From Agrobacterium leguminum (lineage in GTDB: Bacteria > Pseudomonadota > Alphaproteobacteria > Rhizobiales > Rhizobiaceae): DNA of 64,000 nt. The position numbers and the translations under genes are program-made. The DNA is taken from the NCBI RefSeq assembly GCF_015704895.1, contig NZ_JADQWB010000004.1, forward strand, positions 124,001-188,000. The letters are read 5' to 3'. The notes under the pieces are model-generated. The model saw nothing but the letters and a program-made list of their open reading frames with translations, searched no databases and had not been told where the DNA came from. Below, piece after piece: positions 8,474 to 18,483 of the stretch; positions within the stretch are counted from its first letter, which is position 1, and each line of letters opens with the position of its first letter.

Positions 8474-9825
8474 AGCTGGCCAGAAGAAAATCGCTCAAGC
8501 GCCGGCTCACCATTCAACTGCTGCTTTTCCAGATCGGCAGCCTGTTCTTCGTCACCGCCGCCATTGTCACCTATATGTCGAGCGGCGGCGCAGGCAGCGC
8601 GCTGCTCAGCCCGGAGGCGGCCCAGATAACCGCCAACGCGATCATACGGAATGAGGACAATCGGCTGGTTCTCAAAGAAACGCCCGAATTCATCAACCTG
8701 CGCAGCAATACCTCCGATTTCTGGTTCGTCGCAGTCAGCGAAAAAGGTGAGATCGTGCAGGGCGGGCAGGTGCCCGAGGCATTCAGCAACATGGATCAGC
8801 AGCTGAGCGACATCAGGGTCTCCGACGTGCGCGACGCGGCGCTGTCCTATTCCTACCTCGCCGTGGTGCGCATCGCCGTCGTTCGCCGCGCTTCGGGGCC
8901 GGCCGGAGAATTCGTCATGATCGGCAAAGGCGGGCCGTTCAGCATGACCTTCCCCGTTTTGTTGTTCTCGAACATATTGATCATGCCTGTCCTCATTCTC
9001 ATGTCCATCGTGACGGTCGTGACCATCCCCTGGATCATCCGTAGGGAATTTCGCGCCCTTTCCACCATTGCCCGCACGGCGGAAACCATCGATATCGACA
9101 GGCGCGGATACCGATTGCCGGATGGCGATATTCCACGGGAGGTGCAGCCGCTCGTGCATGCCGTCAACGGCGCGTTGAAGCGGCTGGACGATGGCTACGA
9201 ACGGCACAAGCGCTTCATTCTCGATGCCGCCCATGAATTGCGAACCCCCGTCGCCATTCTCCAGACCCGCGTTGAGACGCTGCTGGACGGCCCGGCCCGC
9301 AGCAGAATATTGGCGGATGCCAGCCGTATCGCCGTGCTGGCCGAACAATTGCTCGATTTGCAGCGCCTTGGCGGGCAGAAAGCCCCTCTGGTTCCCCTTG
9401 ATCTTGTCACCCTGTGCAGATCGGTCGTTGCCGATATGGCCCCGCTCGCCATATCACAGGGATATGCGCTGTCCTTCGAACCGGAGGAAGAGCCGATCCT
9501 CGCCCTTGCCGACGACGCTTCCTTGCAGCGCGCCCTGATGAACATCGTGCAAAACGCCATCGAACATGGCGGCAATCGCGGCACGATCACGATAAGGGTG
9601 GCGGCAAACCGGGTGATCGAGATAGCCGACGAAGGCAATGGCATTCCCGAGGAGGACCGGGAACTGGTTTTCGATGCCTTCCACCGCCTGCGGCCGAAAG
9701 ATCGCGGCACCGGGCTTGGGCTCAACCTCGTGCAGGAAATCGTCCGTTATCACGGCGGAGAGATTGCCATCAGCGATGCTTCCACCGGTGGCGCCTGTTT
9801 TCGTATCACCCTTCCCTATTGCTGA
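8470..9825 (+). CDS. Sensor histidine kinase
   Basis: 451 aa, GTG start overlapping the regulator stop codon. Transmembrane helices about 15-36 and 160-190 enclose a periplasmic domain of about 120 residues; then a HAMP-like linker, the H-box with His255 in AAHELRTP, and an ATPase domain with N-box NIVQNAIEHG, G1 DEGNGIP and G2 GTGLGLNLVQEI. It is the cognate kinase of the preceding regulator. No adjacent target operon identifies the stimulus: the convergent neighbour is gltD, and upstream lie envelope genes. Confidence 0.93.
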   Translation: MKLARRKSLKRRLTIQLLLFQIGSLFFVTAAIVTYMSSGGAGSALLSPEAAQITANAIIRNEDNRLVLKETPEFINLRSNTSDFWFVAVSEKGEIVQGGQVPEAFSNMDQQLSDIRVSDVRDAALSYSYLAVVRIAVVRRASGPAGEFVMIGKGGPFSMTFPVLLFSNILIMPVLILMSIVTVVTIPWIIRREFRALSTIARTAETIDIDRRGYRLPDGDIPREVQPLVHAVNGALKRLDDGYERHKRFILDAAHELRTPVAILQTRVETLLDGPARSRILADASRIAVLAEQLLDLQRLGGQKAPLVPLDLVTLCRSVVADMAPLAISQGYALSFEPEEEPILALADDASLQRALMNIVQNAIEHGGNRGTITIRVAANRVIEIADEGNGIPEEDRELVFDAFHRLRPKDRGTGLGLNLVQEIVRYHGGEIAISDASTGGACFRITLPYC

Positions 9826-9855
9826 AGAAGAAGCCGTCATTTTGCAGCCAAAAGA

Positions 9856-9885
9856 AAAGGCCTGTTGCGTCTGCAACAGGCCTTT
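9856..9885. terminator. Bidirectional terminator between the kinase gene and gltD
   Basis: Perfect 13-bp stem AAAGGCCTGTTGC / GCAACAGGCCTTT with loop GTCT. It ends both the regulator-kinase operon and gltD; on the minus strand the run continues as TTTTCTTTTGG. Confidence 0.9.
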
Positions 9886-9908
9886 CCGGCTCGTATTACC
9901 TTCGGTGC

Positions 9909-11363
9909 TTAGCGCGGAAGAACGGTCGCACCCATCAGCGCTTCATCGATAGCACGCGCCGCCTGACGGCCTTCGCGGATCGCCCAGACCACCAGCGACT
10001 GGCCACGGCGCACGTCGCCCGCCGCCCACAGCTTGTCGACCGAGGTCTTATAGTCCGTTTCGTTGGCGATCACATTGGTGGAGCCGCGACGGTCGGTGTT
10101 GAGCGTCAGCTTGCCGTCCATTTCCTTCAGCACGCTGTCCGTGAAGGGACCGGAAAAGCCGATGGCGATGAAGGCGAGATCGGCCTTGATGATGAATTCC
10201 GTGCCGGCAATCGGCTTGCGGCGGTCATCCACCTGGCAGCACTTCACGCCGGTCAGCACGCCGTCTTCGCCGACGAATTCGAGCGTTGCCACCTGGAACT
10301 CGCGGATGGCGCCTTCGGCCTGCGAGGACGAGGTGCGCATCTTGGTTGCCCAGAAGGGCCAGACCGCCAGCTTGTCTTCCTTTTCCGGCGGCATCGGGCG
10401 GATGTCGAGCTGCGTGACCTTCACCGCACCCTGACGGAAAGCCGTACCGACGCAGTCGGATGCGGTATCGCCGCCGCCGACAACGACGACATGCTTGCCC
10501 CCGGCAAGAATCGGATCGGCCGGCCAGCCGACGCTATCGATATTTTCACGACCGACGCGGCGGTTCTGCTGCACGAGATAGGGCATGGCATCGTAAACGC
10601 CATGCAGATCGGCGCCGCCGATACCGGCCGGGCGCGGGGTTTCCGAACCGCCGCAATAAAGCACGGCATCGTGGTCGGCCAGAAGCGCCTCAACCGTTAC
10701 ATCGACGCCGACATTGACGCCGCAATGGAAGGTGACGCCTTCACCCTTGATCTGCTCGACACGGCGGTCGATGAAGTTCTTCTCCATCTTGAAGTCCGGG
10801 ATGCCGTAACGCAGCAGGCCGCCGGGCTTGGATTCGCGCTCATAGACATGAACCTCGTGGCCGGCGCGGCCGAGCTGCTGCGCAGCCGCCATGCCCGAAG
10901 GACCGGAACCGATGATGGCGACTCGTCTGCCGGTGTGGATCGTCGCCGGCTTCGGCACGATAAAGCCCAGCTCATAGGCCTTGTCGGCAATCGCCTGCTC
11001 GACGGTCTTGATGGCGACCGGCGCATCCTCGAGGTTCAGCGTGCACGCCTCCTCACAAGGCGCGGGACAGACGCGGCCGGTAAATTCCGGGAAGTTGTTG
11101 GTGGAATGGAGGTTGCGGATCGCCTCTTCCCAGTTGTTGTTATAGACCAGATCGTTCCAGTCGGGGATCTGGTTATGCACGGGACAGCCCGTCGGGCCGT
11201 GACAGTAGGGAATGCCGCAATCCATACAGCGCGCCGCCTGCTTCTGCACCTCGGCATCCGACATCGGAATGGTGAATTCGCGGAAATGGCGGATACGATC
11301 CGATGCGGGCTGATACTTGCCCACCTGCCGGTCGATCTCCAGAAAACCTGTAACCTTGCCCAC
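9909..11363 (-). CDS. gltD: Glutamate synthase (NADPH) small subunit
   Basis: 484 aa, normal for GltD. The N-terminus carries the Cys clusters C46, C49, C54, C60 and C99, C103, C107 that bind two 4Fe-4S centres. Two Rossmann motifs follow: VAIIGSGPSGMAAAQQL for FAD (about residue 148) and VVVVGGGDTASDC for NADPH (about 290). GltD passes electrons from NADPH to GltB, which makes two glutamates from glutamine and 2-oxoglutarate. It lies downstream of gltB, after a 181-bp gap that contains a large palindromic structure, an arrangement that could lower gltD expression relative to gltB. Confidence 0.96.
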   Translation of the reverse strand: MGKVTGFLEIDRQVGKYQPASDRIRHFREFTIPMSDAEVQKQAARCMDCGIPYCHGPTGCPVHNQIPDWNDLVYNNNWEEAIRNLHSTNNFPEFTGRVCPAPCEEACTLNLEDAPVAIKTVEQAIADKAYELGFIVPKPATIHTGRRVAIIGSGPSGMAAAQQLGRAGHEVHVYERESKPGGLLRYGIPDFKMEKNFIDRRVEQIKGEGVTFHCGVNVGVDVTVEALLADHDAVLYCGGSETPRPAGIGGADLHGVYDAMPYLVQQNRRVGRENIDSVGWPADPILAGGKHVVVVGGGDTASDCVGTAFRQGAVKVTQLDIRPMPPEKEDKLAVWPFWATKMRTSSSQAEGAIREFQVATLEFVGEDGVLTGVKCCQVDDRRKPIAGTEFIIKADLAFIAIGFSGPFTDSVLKEMDGKLTLNTDRRGSTNVIANETDYKTSVDKLWAAGDVRRGQSLVVWAIREGRQAARAIDEALMGATVLPR

Positions 11364-11456
11364 GTTTATGTCCTCACATCAAAGCGGAGCGCCTGTCGGG
11401 CCCCAGTACCGTCAAGCGACACCAAAAGCCGCCCCCAGCACGATGAACTCAAATCC

Positions 11457-11516
11457 GGTCTCGCCGCTCGTTCAGGTGATCGCCGTGGGACGGCGACCGC
11501 GATCATCAGCGAGACC
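11457..11516. repeat. Nested palindromic element between gltB and gltD
   Basis: Outer arms GGTCTCGC (11457) and GCGAGACC (11509) enclose TGATCGC (11477) / GCGATCA (11499) and, as an alternative inner pairing, CGCCGT (11481) / ACGGCG (11490). The 60-nt element would fold into a long RNA hairpin in the gltB-gltD transcript. It has no T-tract, so an mRNA-processing or stability element is more likely than a terminator. Confidence 0.6.
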
Positions 11517-11544
11517 AGTTGGTGTAGTATCCTCACGCGGCGGA

Positions 11545-14500
11545 TTACTCCGCCGCCACGCCCATGCGCATGCGCTCCATTTCCTCAAGCGCACGGCGGT
11601 ATTCGACCGGCATGACCTTGCGGAACTTCGGACGGAACTCGCTCCAGCGGTCAAGTATATCTTTGGCACGCGACGAGTTCGTGTAATGGAAGTGGTTCGA
11701 GATCAACTGGTAGAGACGCTCCTCGTCGTGGCGCGTCATGTCCTCGGAAACGTCCACGCGTCCCTTGTGCATGAGGTCGCCGCCGTGATGGTGCAGCTTC
11801 TCCAGCATGTCGTCCTCTTCCGGAACCGGCTCCAGCTCGACCATGGCCATGTTGCAGCGGGTGGCGAAATCGCCCTTCTCGTCGAGAACATAGGCCACGC
11901 CGCCGGACATGCCGGCCGCGAAGTTGCGGCCCGTTTCACCGAGAACGACCACGATGCCGCCGGTCATATATTCGCAACCGTGGTCGCCGACACCTTCGAC
12001 AACCGCGACCGCGCCGGAGTTACGCACCGCGAAACGCTCGCCAGCCACGCCACGGAAATAGCACTCGCCGGTGATCGCGCCGTAAAGAACGGTATTGCCG
12101 ACGATGATCGAGTTTTCCGCGACGATACGGGTGTTTTCCGGCGGGCGCACGATGATGCGGCCACCCGAAAGGCCCTTGCCGACATAGTCGTTGCCGTCAC
12201 CCACCAGATCGAAGGTGATGCCGCGTGCGAGGAAAGCGCCGAAGGACTGGCCCGCCGTTCCCTTGAGGGTGACGTGGATCGTATCGTCCTTCAGGCCCTT
12301 GTGGCCCCAGCGCTTGGCGAGCGCACCCGACAGCATGGCGCCGGCGGAACGGTCGACGTTCTTGATCGGCACTTCGAAGACCACGGGCTCGCGGTTTTCG
12401 AGCGACGGCAGGGACTTCTCGATCAGCTTGCGGTCGAGAATATCGTCGATCGGGTGCTTCTGGCGTTCGGTCCAGAAAGTCGCTTCCTTCGGAGCCTCGA
12501 CCTTGTGGAAGATACGGCTGAAATCCAGCCCCTTGGCCTTCCAGTGCGCCAGCATCTCATCCTTCTCGAGCAGCTCGGAAGCGCCGATGATCTCATCCAG
12601 CCTGGTAACGCCAAGCGAAGCGAGGATTTCGCGCACTTCTTCGGCCACGAAGAAGAAGTAGTTGATGACGTGTTCCGGCGTGCCCTTGAAGCGCTTGCGC
12701 AGAACCGGGTCCTGCGTCGCGACGCCTACCGGGCAAGTGTTGAGATGGCACTTGCGCATCATGATGCAGCCGGCCGCAATCAGCGGTGCGGTGGCAAAGC
12801 CGAATTCATCCGCACCGAGCAGCGCGCCGATGATGACGTCGCGGCCGGTCTTCAGACCGCCATCCACCTGCAGGGCAACGCGCGAGCGAAGACCGTTCAG
12901 CACCAGCGTCTGCTGGGTTTCGGCAAGACCGATTTCCCATGGGGAACCGGCGTGCTTCAGCGAGGTGAGCGGCGAAGCACCCGTGCCGCCATCGAAACCG
13001 GCAACGGTGATATGGTCGGCGCGCGCCTTGGCGACACCGGCCGCAACCGTGCCGACGCCGACTTCCGACACCAGCTTCACCGAAACATCGGCTTCCGGGT
13101 TGACGTTCTTCAGGTCGTAGATCAGCTGCGCCAGATCTTCGATGGAGTAGATATCGTGATGCGGCGGCGGCGAAATGAGGCCGACACCCGGGGTGGAGTG
13201 ACGGGTCTTGGCAACCGTCGCATCCACCTTATGGCCGGGCAGCTGGCCGCCTTCGCCGGGCTTGGCACCCTGCGCCACCTTGATCTGCAGCATATCGGCA
13301 TTGACGAGATATTCCGTCGTCACACCGAAGCGTCCGGAAGCGATCTGCTTGATGGCCGAGCGTTCCGGGTTCGGCTTGCCGTTCAACAGCGGCATGTAAC
13401 GGTCGGATTCTTCGCCGCCCTCACCCGTGTTGGACTTGCCGCCGATGCGGTTCATGGCAATCGCAAGCGTGGTATGCGCCTCGCGGCTGATCGAACCGAA
13501 GGACATGGCGCCAGTGGAGAAGCGCTTGACGATATCAGCCGCCGGCTCGACGTCGTCGATGGAAACCGGCTTGCGGCCGAGCGCCTCCGCCGACTTGACT
13601 TTGAACAGGCCGCGAATGGTGTTCATGCGCAGCGCCGTCTCGTTCACCATGCCGGCGAATTCGCGGTAGCGATCCTGGCTGTTGCCGCGCACGGCGTGTT
13701 GCAGCGAGGCGACCGCATCCGGCGTCCAGGCGTGGCTTTCGCCGCGCATGCGATAGGCATATTCGCCGCCGATATCGAGAGTGTTGGCAAGGATCGGATC
13801 CTTGCCGAAGGCAGCCGTGTGGCGCGTTACGGTTTCTTCGGCAATCTCCGTCAGGCCGACACCTTCGATGGAGGTGGCGGTGCCGAAGAAATACTTCTCG
13901 ACGAATTCCGAAGACAGGCCGATGGCGTCGAAAATCTGCGCGCCGCAATAGGACTGGTAGGTGGAAATGCCCATCTTGGACATGACCTTGAGGATGCCCT
14001 TACCCACAGCCTTGATGTAGCGATAGACCACTTCATCGTCAGAGACTTCCTTCGGGAAGGCGCCGTGCTTGTGCATGTCGAGCAGCGTATCGAAGGCGAG
14101 ATAGGGGTTGATCGCCTCGGCACCGTAACCGGCCAGCAGACAGAAGTGGTGGATTTCGCGCGGCTCACCGGTTTCCACGACGAGACCGACCGACGTGCGC
14201 AGACCCTTGCGGATCAGGTGATGGTGCACGGCGGCGGTCGCCAGAAGGGCGGGGATCGCGATGCGGTCCGGGCCAAGCTGGCGGTCGGAGAGAACGATGA
14301 TGTTGTAACCGCCGCGAACGGCTGATTCCGCGCGCTCGCACAGGCGGTCGAGCATTTCAGGCATGCCTTCGGCACCGCGCTCAACATCATAGGTAAAGTC
14401 GAGCGTCTTGGTGTCGAAACGGTCTTCCGTGTGGCCGATGGAGCGGATCTTCTCCAGATCGCCATTGGTCAGGATCGGCTGGCGCACTTCCAGACGCTTG

Positions 14501-16290
14501 GCGCGGGCGGCACCTTCATGGTCGAGAATATTCGGGCGCGGACCGATGAAGGACACGAGGCTCATGACAAGCTCTTCGCGGATCGGATCGATCGGCGGGT
14601 TGGTGACCTGCGCGAAGTTCTGCTTGAAATAGGTGTAAAGCAGCTTCGACTTTTCCGACATGGCCGAGATCGGCGTATCGGTGCCCATCGAGCCGATGGC
14701 TTCCTGACCGGTGGTCGCCATCGGCGACATCAGGAGCTTGGTATCTTCGCTGGTGTAGCCGAAGGCCTGCTGGCGGTCGAGCAGCGACACGTCGCGGCGC
14801 AGCGCGCGCGGTTCTACCGGCTTCAGCTCTTCGAGGATGAGCTGCGTGCGGTCGAGCCAGGTGCGGTAGGGGTGCTTGGCGGCAAGCTCGTGCTTGACTT
14901 CCTCGTCGGAAACGATGGAGCCCTTTTCCATGTCGATCAGCAGCATCTTGCCGGGCTGCAGACGCCACTTCTTGACGATGCGCTCTTCCGGCACCGGCAG
15001 CGTGCCGGCTTCCGACGCCATGATGATGCGGTCATCATCGGTGACGAGATAACGCGCCGGACGCAGACCATTGCGGTCGAGCGTCGCGCCGATCTGCTTG
15101 CCGTCGGTGAAGGCGACGGCGGCCGGACCGTCCCACGGCTCCATCAGCGCTGCGTGATATTCGTAGAATGCCTTGCGTTCGGCCGACATGGACTGGTTGC
15201 CGGCCCAGGCCTCCGGGATCAGCATCATCACGGCATGGGCCATGGAGTAGCCGCCACGCACGAGGAATTCGAGCGCGTTGTCGAAGCAGGCCGTGTCCGA
15301 CTGGCCCTCATAGGAGATCGGCCAGAGCTTGGAGATATCGTCGCCGAACAGCACGGAGGAAACCGACGCCTGACGCGCCGCCATCCAGTTGACGTTGCCA
15401 CGCAGCGTGTTGATTTCGCCGTTATGGGCGACCATGCGGTAGGGGTGCGCGAGCTTCCAGGACGGGAAGGTGTTAGTCGAAAAACGCTGGTGCACGAGGG
15501 CGACGGCGGATTCGAAGCGCGGATCGGCCAGATCCTTGTAATAGGCGCCCACCTGATAGGCGAGGAACATGCCCTTGTAGACGATGGTCGAAGACGACAG
15601 CGAAACGGGATAGAAATCCTGCGTTTCCTTGCCGCCGCCCTCGTCATAGATGCGGTTGGAAAGCACCTTGCGGATCAGGAACAGCTTGCGCTCGAAATCG
15701 GCATTGCTGGCGGCATCGCGGCCGGCACCGATGAAGACCTGCACGTGGTGCGGTTCGGTCGCTGCGATATCCGGCGCCTTGGAGAGCGAGGAATTATCGA
15801 CCGGCACATCGCGGAAGCCGAGGAACTGCTGCCCCTCTTCGCCGATGACGTCGACAATGACCTTCTTGTAATGCTCGATGCGGGAAGGATCGCGCGGCAT
15901 GAAGATGTGGCCGACAGCATATTCACCGGCCTTCGGCAGGGTGACGCCCTGCGCCGCCATTTCCTCGCGGAAGAAGCGGTCGGGGATCTGCACGAGAATG
16001 CCCGCGCCATCGCCCATCAGGGGATCGGCGCCAACGGCGCCGCGATGCGTCAGGTTTTCAAGGATGAACAGGCCGTCCTTGACGATCTGGTGCGACTTCT
16101 GACCCTTCATATGGGCAACGAAGCCGACGCCGCAGGCATCATGTTCATTGGCGGGATCGTAAAGACCCTGCCTTTCCGGCAAACCGCCCGCGAAACGCGC
16201 TTTCGCAGAAACGGGTGCGGCCGCAGCCGCGGTGGGACAGTCTGTGGTCAGGGTGGCGGCGGCGATTTCCGCCTGCGGCTTGTTCGTCAT
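11545..16290 (-). CDS. gltB: Glutamate synthase (NADPH) large subunit
   Basis: 1581 aa. After an Ala/Thr-rich leader of about 52 residues comes the N-terminal nucleophile Cys53 (HDACGVGF), so the leader is presumably removed as in other GltB proteins. Domains in order: class II glutamine amidotransferase (about 53-470), central domain, FMN/2-oxoglutarate synthase barrel (about 870-1270) with a 3Fe-4S Cys motif ([15 protein letters not shown]), and the C-terminal GXGXG beta-helix (about 1290-1540). The start ATG has a strong GGAGGGAC upstream. With gltD it forms the main ammonium-assimilation enzyme with glutamine synthetase. Confidence 0.97.
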   Translation of the reverse strand: MTNKPQAEIAAATLTTDCPTAAAAAPVSAKARFAGGLPERQGLYDPANEHDACGVGFVAHMKGQKSHQIVKDGLFILENLTHRGAVGADPLMGDGAGILVQIPDRFFREEMAAQGVTLPKAGEYAVGHIFMPRDPSRIEHYKKVIVDVIGEEGQQFLGFRDVPVDNSSLSKAPDIAATEPHHVQVFIGAGRDAASNADFERKLFLIRKVLSNRIYDEGGGKETQDFYPVSLSSSTIVYKGMFLAYQVGAYYKDLADPRFESAVALVHQRFSTNTFPSWKLAHPYRMVAHNGEINTLRGNVNWMAARQASVSSVLFGDDISKLWPISYEGQSDTACFDNALEFLVRGGYSMAHAVMMLIPEAWAGNQSMSAERKAFYEYHAALMEPWDGPAAVAFTDGKQIGATLDRNGLRPARYLVTDDDRIIMASEAGTLPVPEERIVKKWRLQPGKMLLIDMEKGSIVSDEEVKHELAAKHPYRTWLDRTQLILEELKPVEPRALRRDVSLLDRQQAFGYTSEDTKLLMSPMATTGQEAIGSMGTDTPISAMSEKSKLLYTYFKQNFAQVTNPPIDPIREELVMSLVSFIGPRPNILDHEGAARAKRLEVRQPILTNGDLEKIRSIGHTEDRFDTKTLDFTYDVERGAEGMPEMLDRLCERAESAVRGGYNIIVLSDRQLGPDRIAIPALLATAAVHHHLIRKGLRTSVGLVVETGEPREIHHFCLLAGYGAEAINPYLAFDTLLDMHKHGAFPKEVSDDEVVYRYIKAVGKGILKVMSKMGISTYQSYCGAQIFDAIGLSSEFVEKYFFGTATSIEGVGLTEIAEETVTRHTAAFGKDPILANTLDIGGEYAYRMRGESHAWTPDAVASLQHAVRGNSQDRYREFAGMVNETALRMNTIRGLFKVKSAEALGRKPVSIDDVEPAADIVKRFSTGAMSFGSISREAHTTLAIAMNRIGGKSNTGEGGEESDRYMPLLNGKPNPERSAIKQIASGRFGVTTEYLVNADMLQIKVAQGAKPGEGGQLPGHKVDATVAKTRHSTPGVGLISPPPHHDIYSIEDLAQLIYDLKNVNPEADVSVKLVSEVGVGTVAAGVAKARADHITVAGFDGGTGASPLTSLKHAGSPWEIGLAETQQTLVLNGLRSRVALQVDGGLKTGRDVIIGALLGADEFGFATAPLIAAGCIMMRKCHLNTCPVGVATQDPVLRKRFKGTPEHVINYFFFVAEEVREILASLGVTRLDEIIGASELLEKDEMLAHWKAKGLDFSRIFHKVEAPKEATFWTERQKHPIDDILDRKLIEKSLPSLENREPVVFEVPIKNVDRSAGAMLSGALAKRWGHKGLKDDTIHVTLKGTAGQSFGAFLARGITFDLVGDGNDYVGKGLSGGRIIVRPPENTRIVAENSIIVGNTVLYGAITGECYFRGVAGERFAVRNSGAVAVVEGVGDHGCEYMTGGIVVVLGETGRNFAAGMSGGVAYVLDEKGDFATRCNMAMVELEPVPEEDDMLEKLHHHGGDLMHKGRVDVSEDMTRHDEERLYQLISNHFHYTNSSRAKDILDRWSEFRPKFRKVMPVEYRRALEEMERMRMGVAAE

Positions 16291-16662
16291 TTTTGTCCCT
16301 CCTGCAAAATTACTTGCATGGTTTCATGCGAAGATCCGGCTCGACACGAATTTTCGCTTCCCGCAAAATCCGCATTCAATCCGGCTCGACCAAATTTAGG
16401 ACAGCAAAGCTGTCTCAATTCACGAGGATTTTGGCAGAAACAGGCGAATTTAGCAAGGGCGCGAATCCAATTAGTGAAAGCCCCATTTTGCAGCGAAGTT
16501 TCGATACTGACCTATTGCGCGAAACTTTCTTATCGCAACACCCGCCGAGCCATTGCTTTCATTGCCGGATTTGCCAATCGCAATCTTAGGTCATAGAACT
16601 TTGCCGTTCATCGCGCCACGCATTCCCAAACCAGAACCCCAGCCATCGGAAAGCCTTCAGAG
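16291..16662. promoter_or_regulatory. 372-bp divergent region between gltB and ltaE
   Basis: Noncoding. It contains a 12-bp direct repeat ATCCGGCTCGAC at 16334 and 16379 (45 bp apart) and a small inverted repeat GACAGC / GCTGTC at 16400-16414, both on the gltB-proximal side, where a nitrogen or amino-acid regulator could act. No convincing -35/-10 pair was identified and no RNA gene is seen. Confidence 0.4.
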
Positions 16663-17715
16663 ATGTTTTTTGCTTCAGACAATTGGGCCGGCGCCCACCC
16701 TGCCGTCAACGAACGGCTTTCGCGGGAATCCACGCGCTTTGCCGCCGCTTACGGCACCAGCGAACTCGATCTCTCCATCGAAAAGCGCTTCAACGAGATT
16801 TTCGAGCGCGAGGTCGCGGTGTTTTTCGTCGCCACCGGCACGGCGGCCAATTCGCTTTCGCTGGCCAGCATCGCCCGCGCCGGTGGCCTGACCTTCTGTC
16901 ACTCCGAAGCGCATGTGATCGAGGACGAATGCGGCGCGCCGGATTTCTTTTCCGGCATGCGCATGGTCGCCGTCGAGGGACCGAACGGCAAGATGTTGCC
17001 GGAGAACCTGATCGAGCGCATTGCGCGTTATCCGCAGGATGCCGTGCATCACGGCCGCGCCGCAGCCATCACCATGACGCAGGCGACCGAGGCCGGCACG
17101 GTCTACACACTCGATGAAATCGACGTCATCGCCAAAATCGCAAAAGACAACGGCCTGCCGCTGCATATGGACGGCGCCCGTTTCGCCAATGCGCTGGCCG
17201 CCCTCGGCACCACCCCCGCCGAAATGACCTGGAAACGCGGCGTCGACGTCCTGTCTTTCGGCGGCACGAAAAATGGCTGCTGGTGCGCGGAAGCCATCGT
17301 CTTCTTCGATCCCTCGCTCGCCCGGGATTTTTCCTTCCTGCGCAAGCGCACCGCCCAGCTTTTTTCCAAGTCGCGCTTCATCGCCGCGCAGTTCGAGGCC
17401 TATCTGCAGGACGATCTCTGGCTTGGGCTCGCCAACCACGCCAATGCCATGGCCAACCGGCTGCGCGCCGGTTTCGCTTCACTGAACAGCGCCCGCCTTG
17501 CCTGGCCGACCCAGGCCAATGAAGTTTTCGCCATTCTGCCAAAGGCCGCCGCCGAAGCCGCCACGGCAAAGGGTGCGAAGTTCTATGACTGGCTGGAGCC
17601 GCGCGACATGCCAGAAAAGGTCGGCAAGGACGAAGTGCTGATCCGCATGGTCACCAGCTTTGCGACGACCGAGGCCGATGTCGACGAATTCCTGTCGATC
17701 TGCGCCGCCGTTTAA
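16663..17715 (+). CDS. ltaE: Low-specificity L-threonine aldolase
   Basis: 350 aa PLP enzyme of fold type I. The PLP-binding lysine is Lys203 in LSFGGTKNG, and the cofactor ring contacts HMDGARFANA are present. It cleaves L-threonine or allo-threonine to glycine and acetaldehyde. The start at 16663 gives MFFASDNWAGAHP, typical of the alphaproteobacterial form. It stands alone between the divergent gltB and convergent kdpE; an imperfect 11-bp GC-rich hairpin follows. Confidence 0.93.
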   Translation: MFFASDNWAGAHPAVNERLSRESTRFAAAYGTSELDLSIEKRFNEIFEREVAVFFVATGTAANSLSLASIARAGGLTFCHSEAHVIEDECGAPDFFSGMRMVAVEGPNGKMLPENLIERIARYPQDAVHHGRAAAITMTQATEAGTVYTLDEIDVIAKIAKDNGLPLHMDGARFANALAALGTTPAEMTWKRGVDVLSFGGTKNGCWCAEAIVFFDPSLARDFSFLRKRTAQLFSKSRFIAAQFEAYLQDDLWLGLANHANAMANRLRAGFASLNSARLAWPTQANEVFAILPKAAAEAATAKGAKFYDWLEPRDMPEKVGKDEVLIRMVTSFATTEADVDEFLSICAAV

Positions 17716-17722
17716 ACTATCG

Positions 17723-17747
17723 GAGGGCGTCGCCTTGCGGCGCCCTC
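17723..17747. terminator. Stem-loop between ltaE and kdpE
   Basis: GAGGGCG / CGCCCTC extended inward to about 11 pairs with one G-T pair and a 3-base loop. It reaches into the kdpE stop codon. There is no T-tract on either side, so termination is only likely, not clear. Confidence 0.5.
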
Positions 17748-18435
17748 ATACCTCCTGCAGCCGGTAACCGACCCCGGTTTCCGTCAGAATATAGCGCGGC
17801 TGATCCGGGATTTTTTCGATCTTCTGGCGAAGCTGGCGCACATAGACCCGCAAATATTGCACATCGGTCAGTTCGTCCCAGACATGCTCCAGCAGGAAAC
17901 GGTGCGTCAGCACCTTGCCGGCATGCTGCACCAGAACCCGCAGGATGTCATATTCCTTGGGCGAGAGCTTCACCTCCCGATCCTCCACCTTGACGATGCG
18001 CCTGACCAGATCGACGGAAAGATCGCCGGTCTGGAATACCGGCCTCTCCCCCTGGCTTTGCAGACGATGGCGCAGGGCGACACGGATGCGGGCGACGAGT
18101 TCGTTCATGCCGAAAGGCTTGGTGATATAGTCATCCGCCCCCAGTTCCAGCGCCCTGACGATACCCGCCTCATCCGTGCGGCTGGAGAGAATGATGACCG
18201 GCAGCGCCAGCCCTTCGCCGCGCCATTTCGCCAGAAGATCATGACCCGACATATCCGGCAGGCCGAGATCGAGAACGACGAGATCTGGCTTGTCCTCACT
18301 GACCAGCTCCATGGCCACCTTCGCATTCATCGCCTCACTCACCGCATATTCTTGGGTCGACAGCCCCACGCGCAAAAGCTTGCGGATCGGCGGTTCGTCG
18401 TCGACGATCAGAATACGAACGGCGGAATTGGTCAT
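17746..18435 (-). CDS. kdpE: KdpE response regulator
   Basis: 229 aa OmpR-type regulator: receiver with Asp56 in VVLDLGLPDMSGHD, Thr/Ser and Lys conserved (ITKPFGMNELVARI), C-terminal winged helix ending YILTETGVGYRLQEV. It is the last gene of the kdp transcript, 48 bp after kdpD. KdpE phosphorylated by KdpD activates kdpFABC at low potassium. Placement at the end of the same strand as the pump genes suggests autoregulation. Confidence 0.95.
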   Translation of the reverse strand: MTNSAVRILIVDDEPPIRKLLRVGLSTQEYAVSEAMNAKVAMELVSEDKPDLVVLDLGLPDMSGHDLLAKWRGEGLALPVIILSSRTDEAGIVRALELGADDYITKPFGMNELVARIRVALRHRLQSQGERPVFQTGDLSVDLVRRIVKVEDREVKLSPKEYDILRVLVQHAGKVLTHRFLLEHVWDELTDVQYLRVYVRQLRQKIEKIPDQPRYILTETGVGYRLQEV

Positions 18436-18483
18436 TTCCGATCTCCCTCAGCGGCATAGCTGCTTGTCGCCGGCAATCGCGCC

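Noticed and set aside
9414-11615. 733-codon plus-strand open frame over the kinase end and gltD
   Set aside because: It crosses the strong bidirectional terminator and is antisense to gltD; no domains.
11317-14325. 1002-codon open frame antisense to gltB, with a further 721-codon one at 14431-16596
   Set aside because: Both are shadows of gltB, whose protein is unambiguous. Amino-acid composition (His/Arg/Asp-rich, no domains) is typical of antisense frames.
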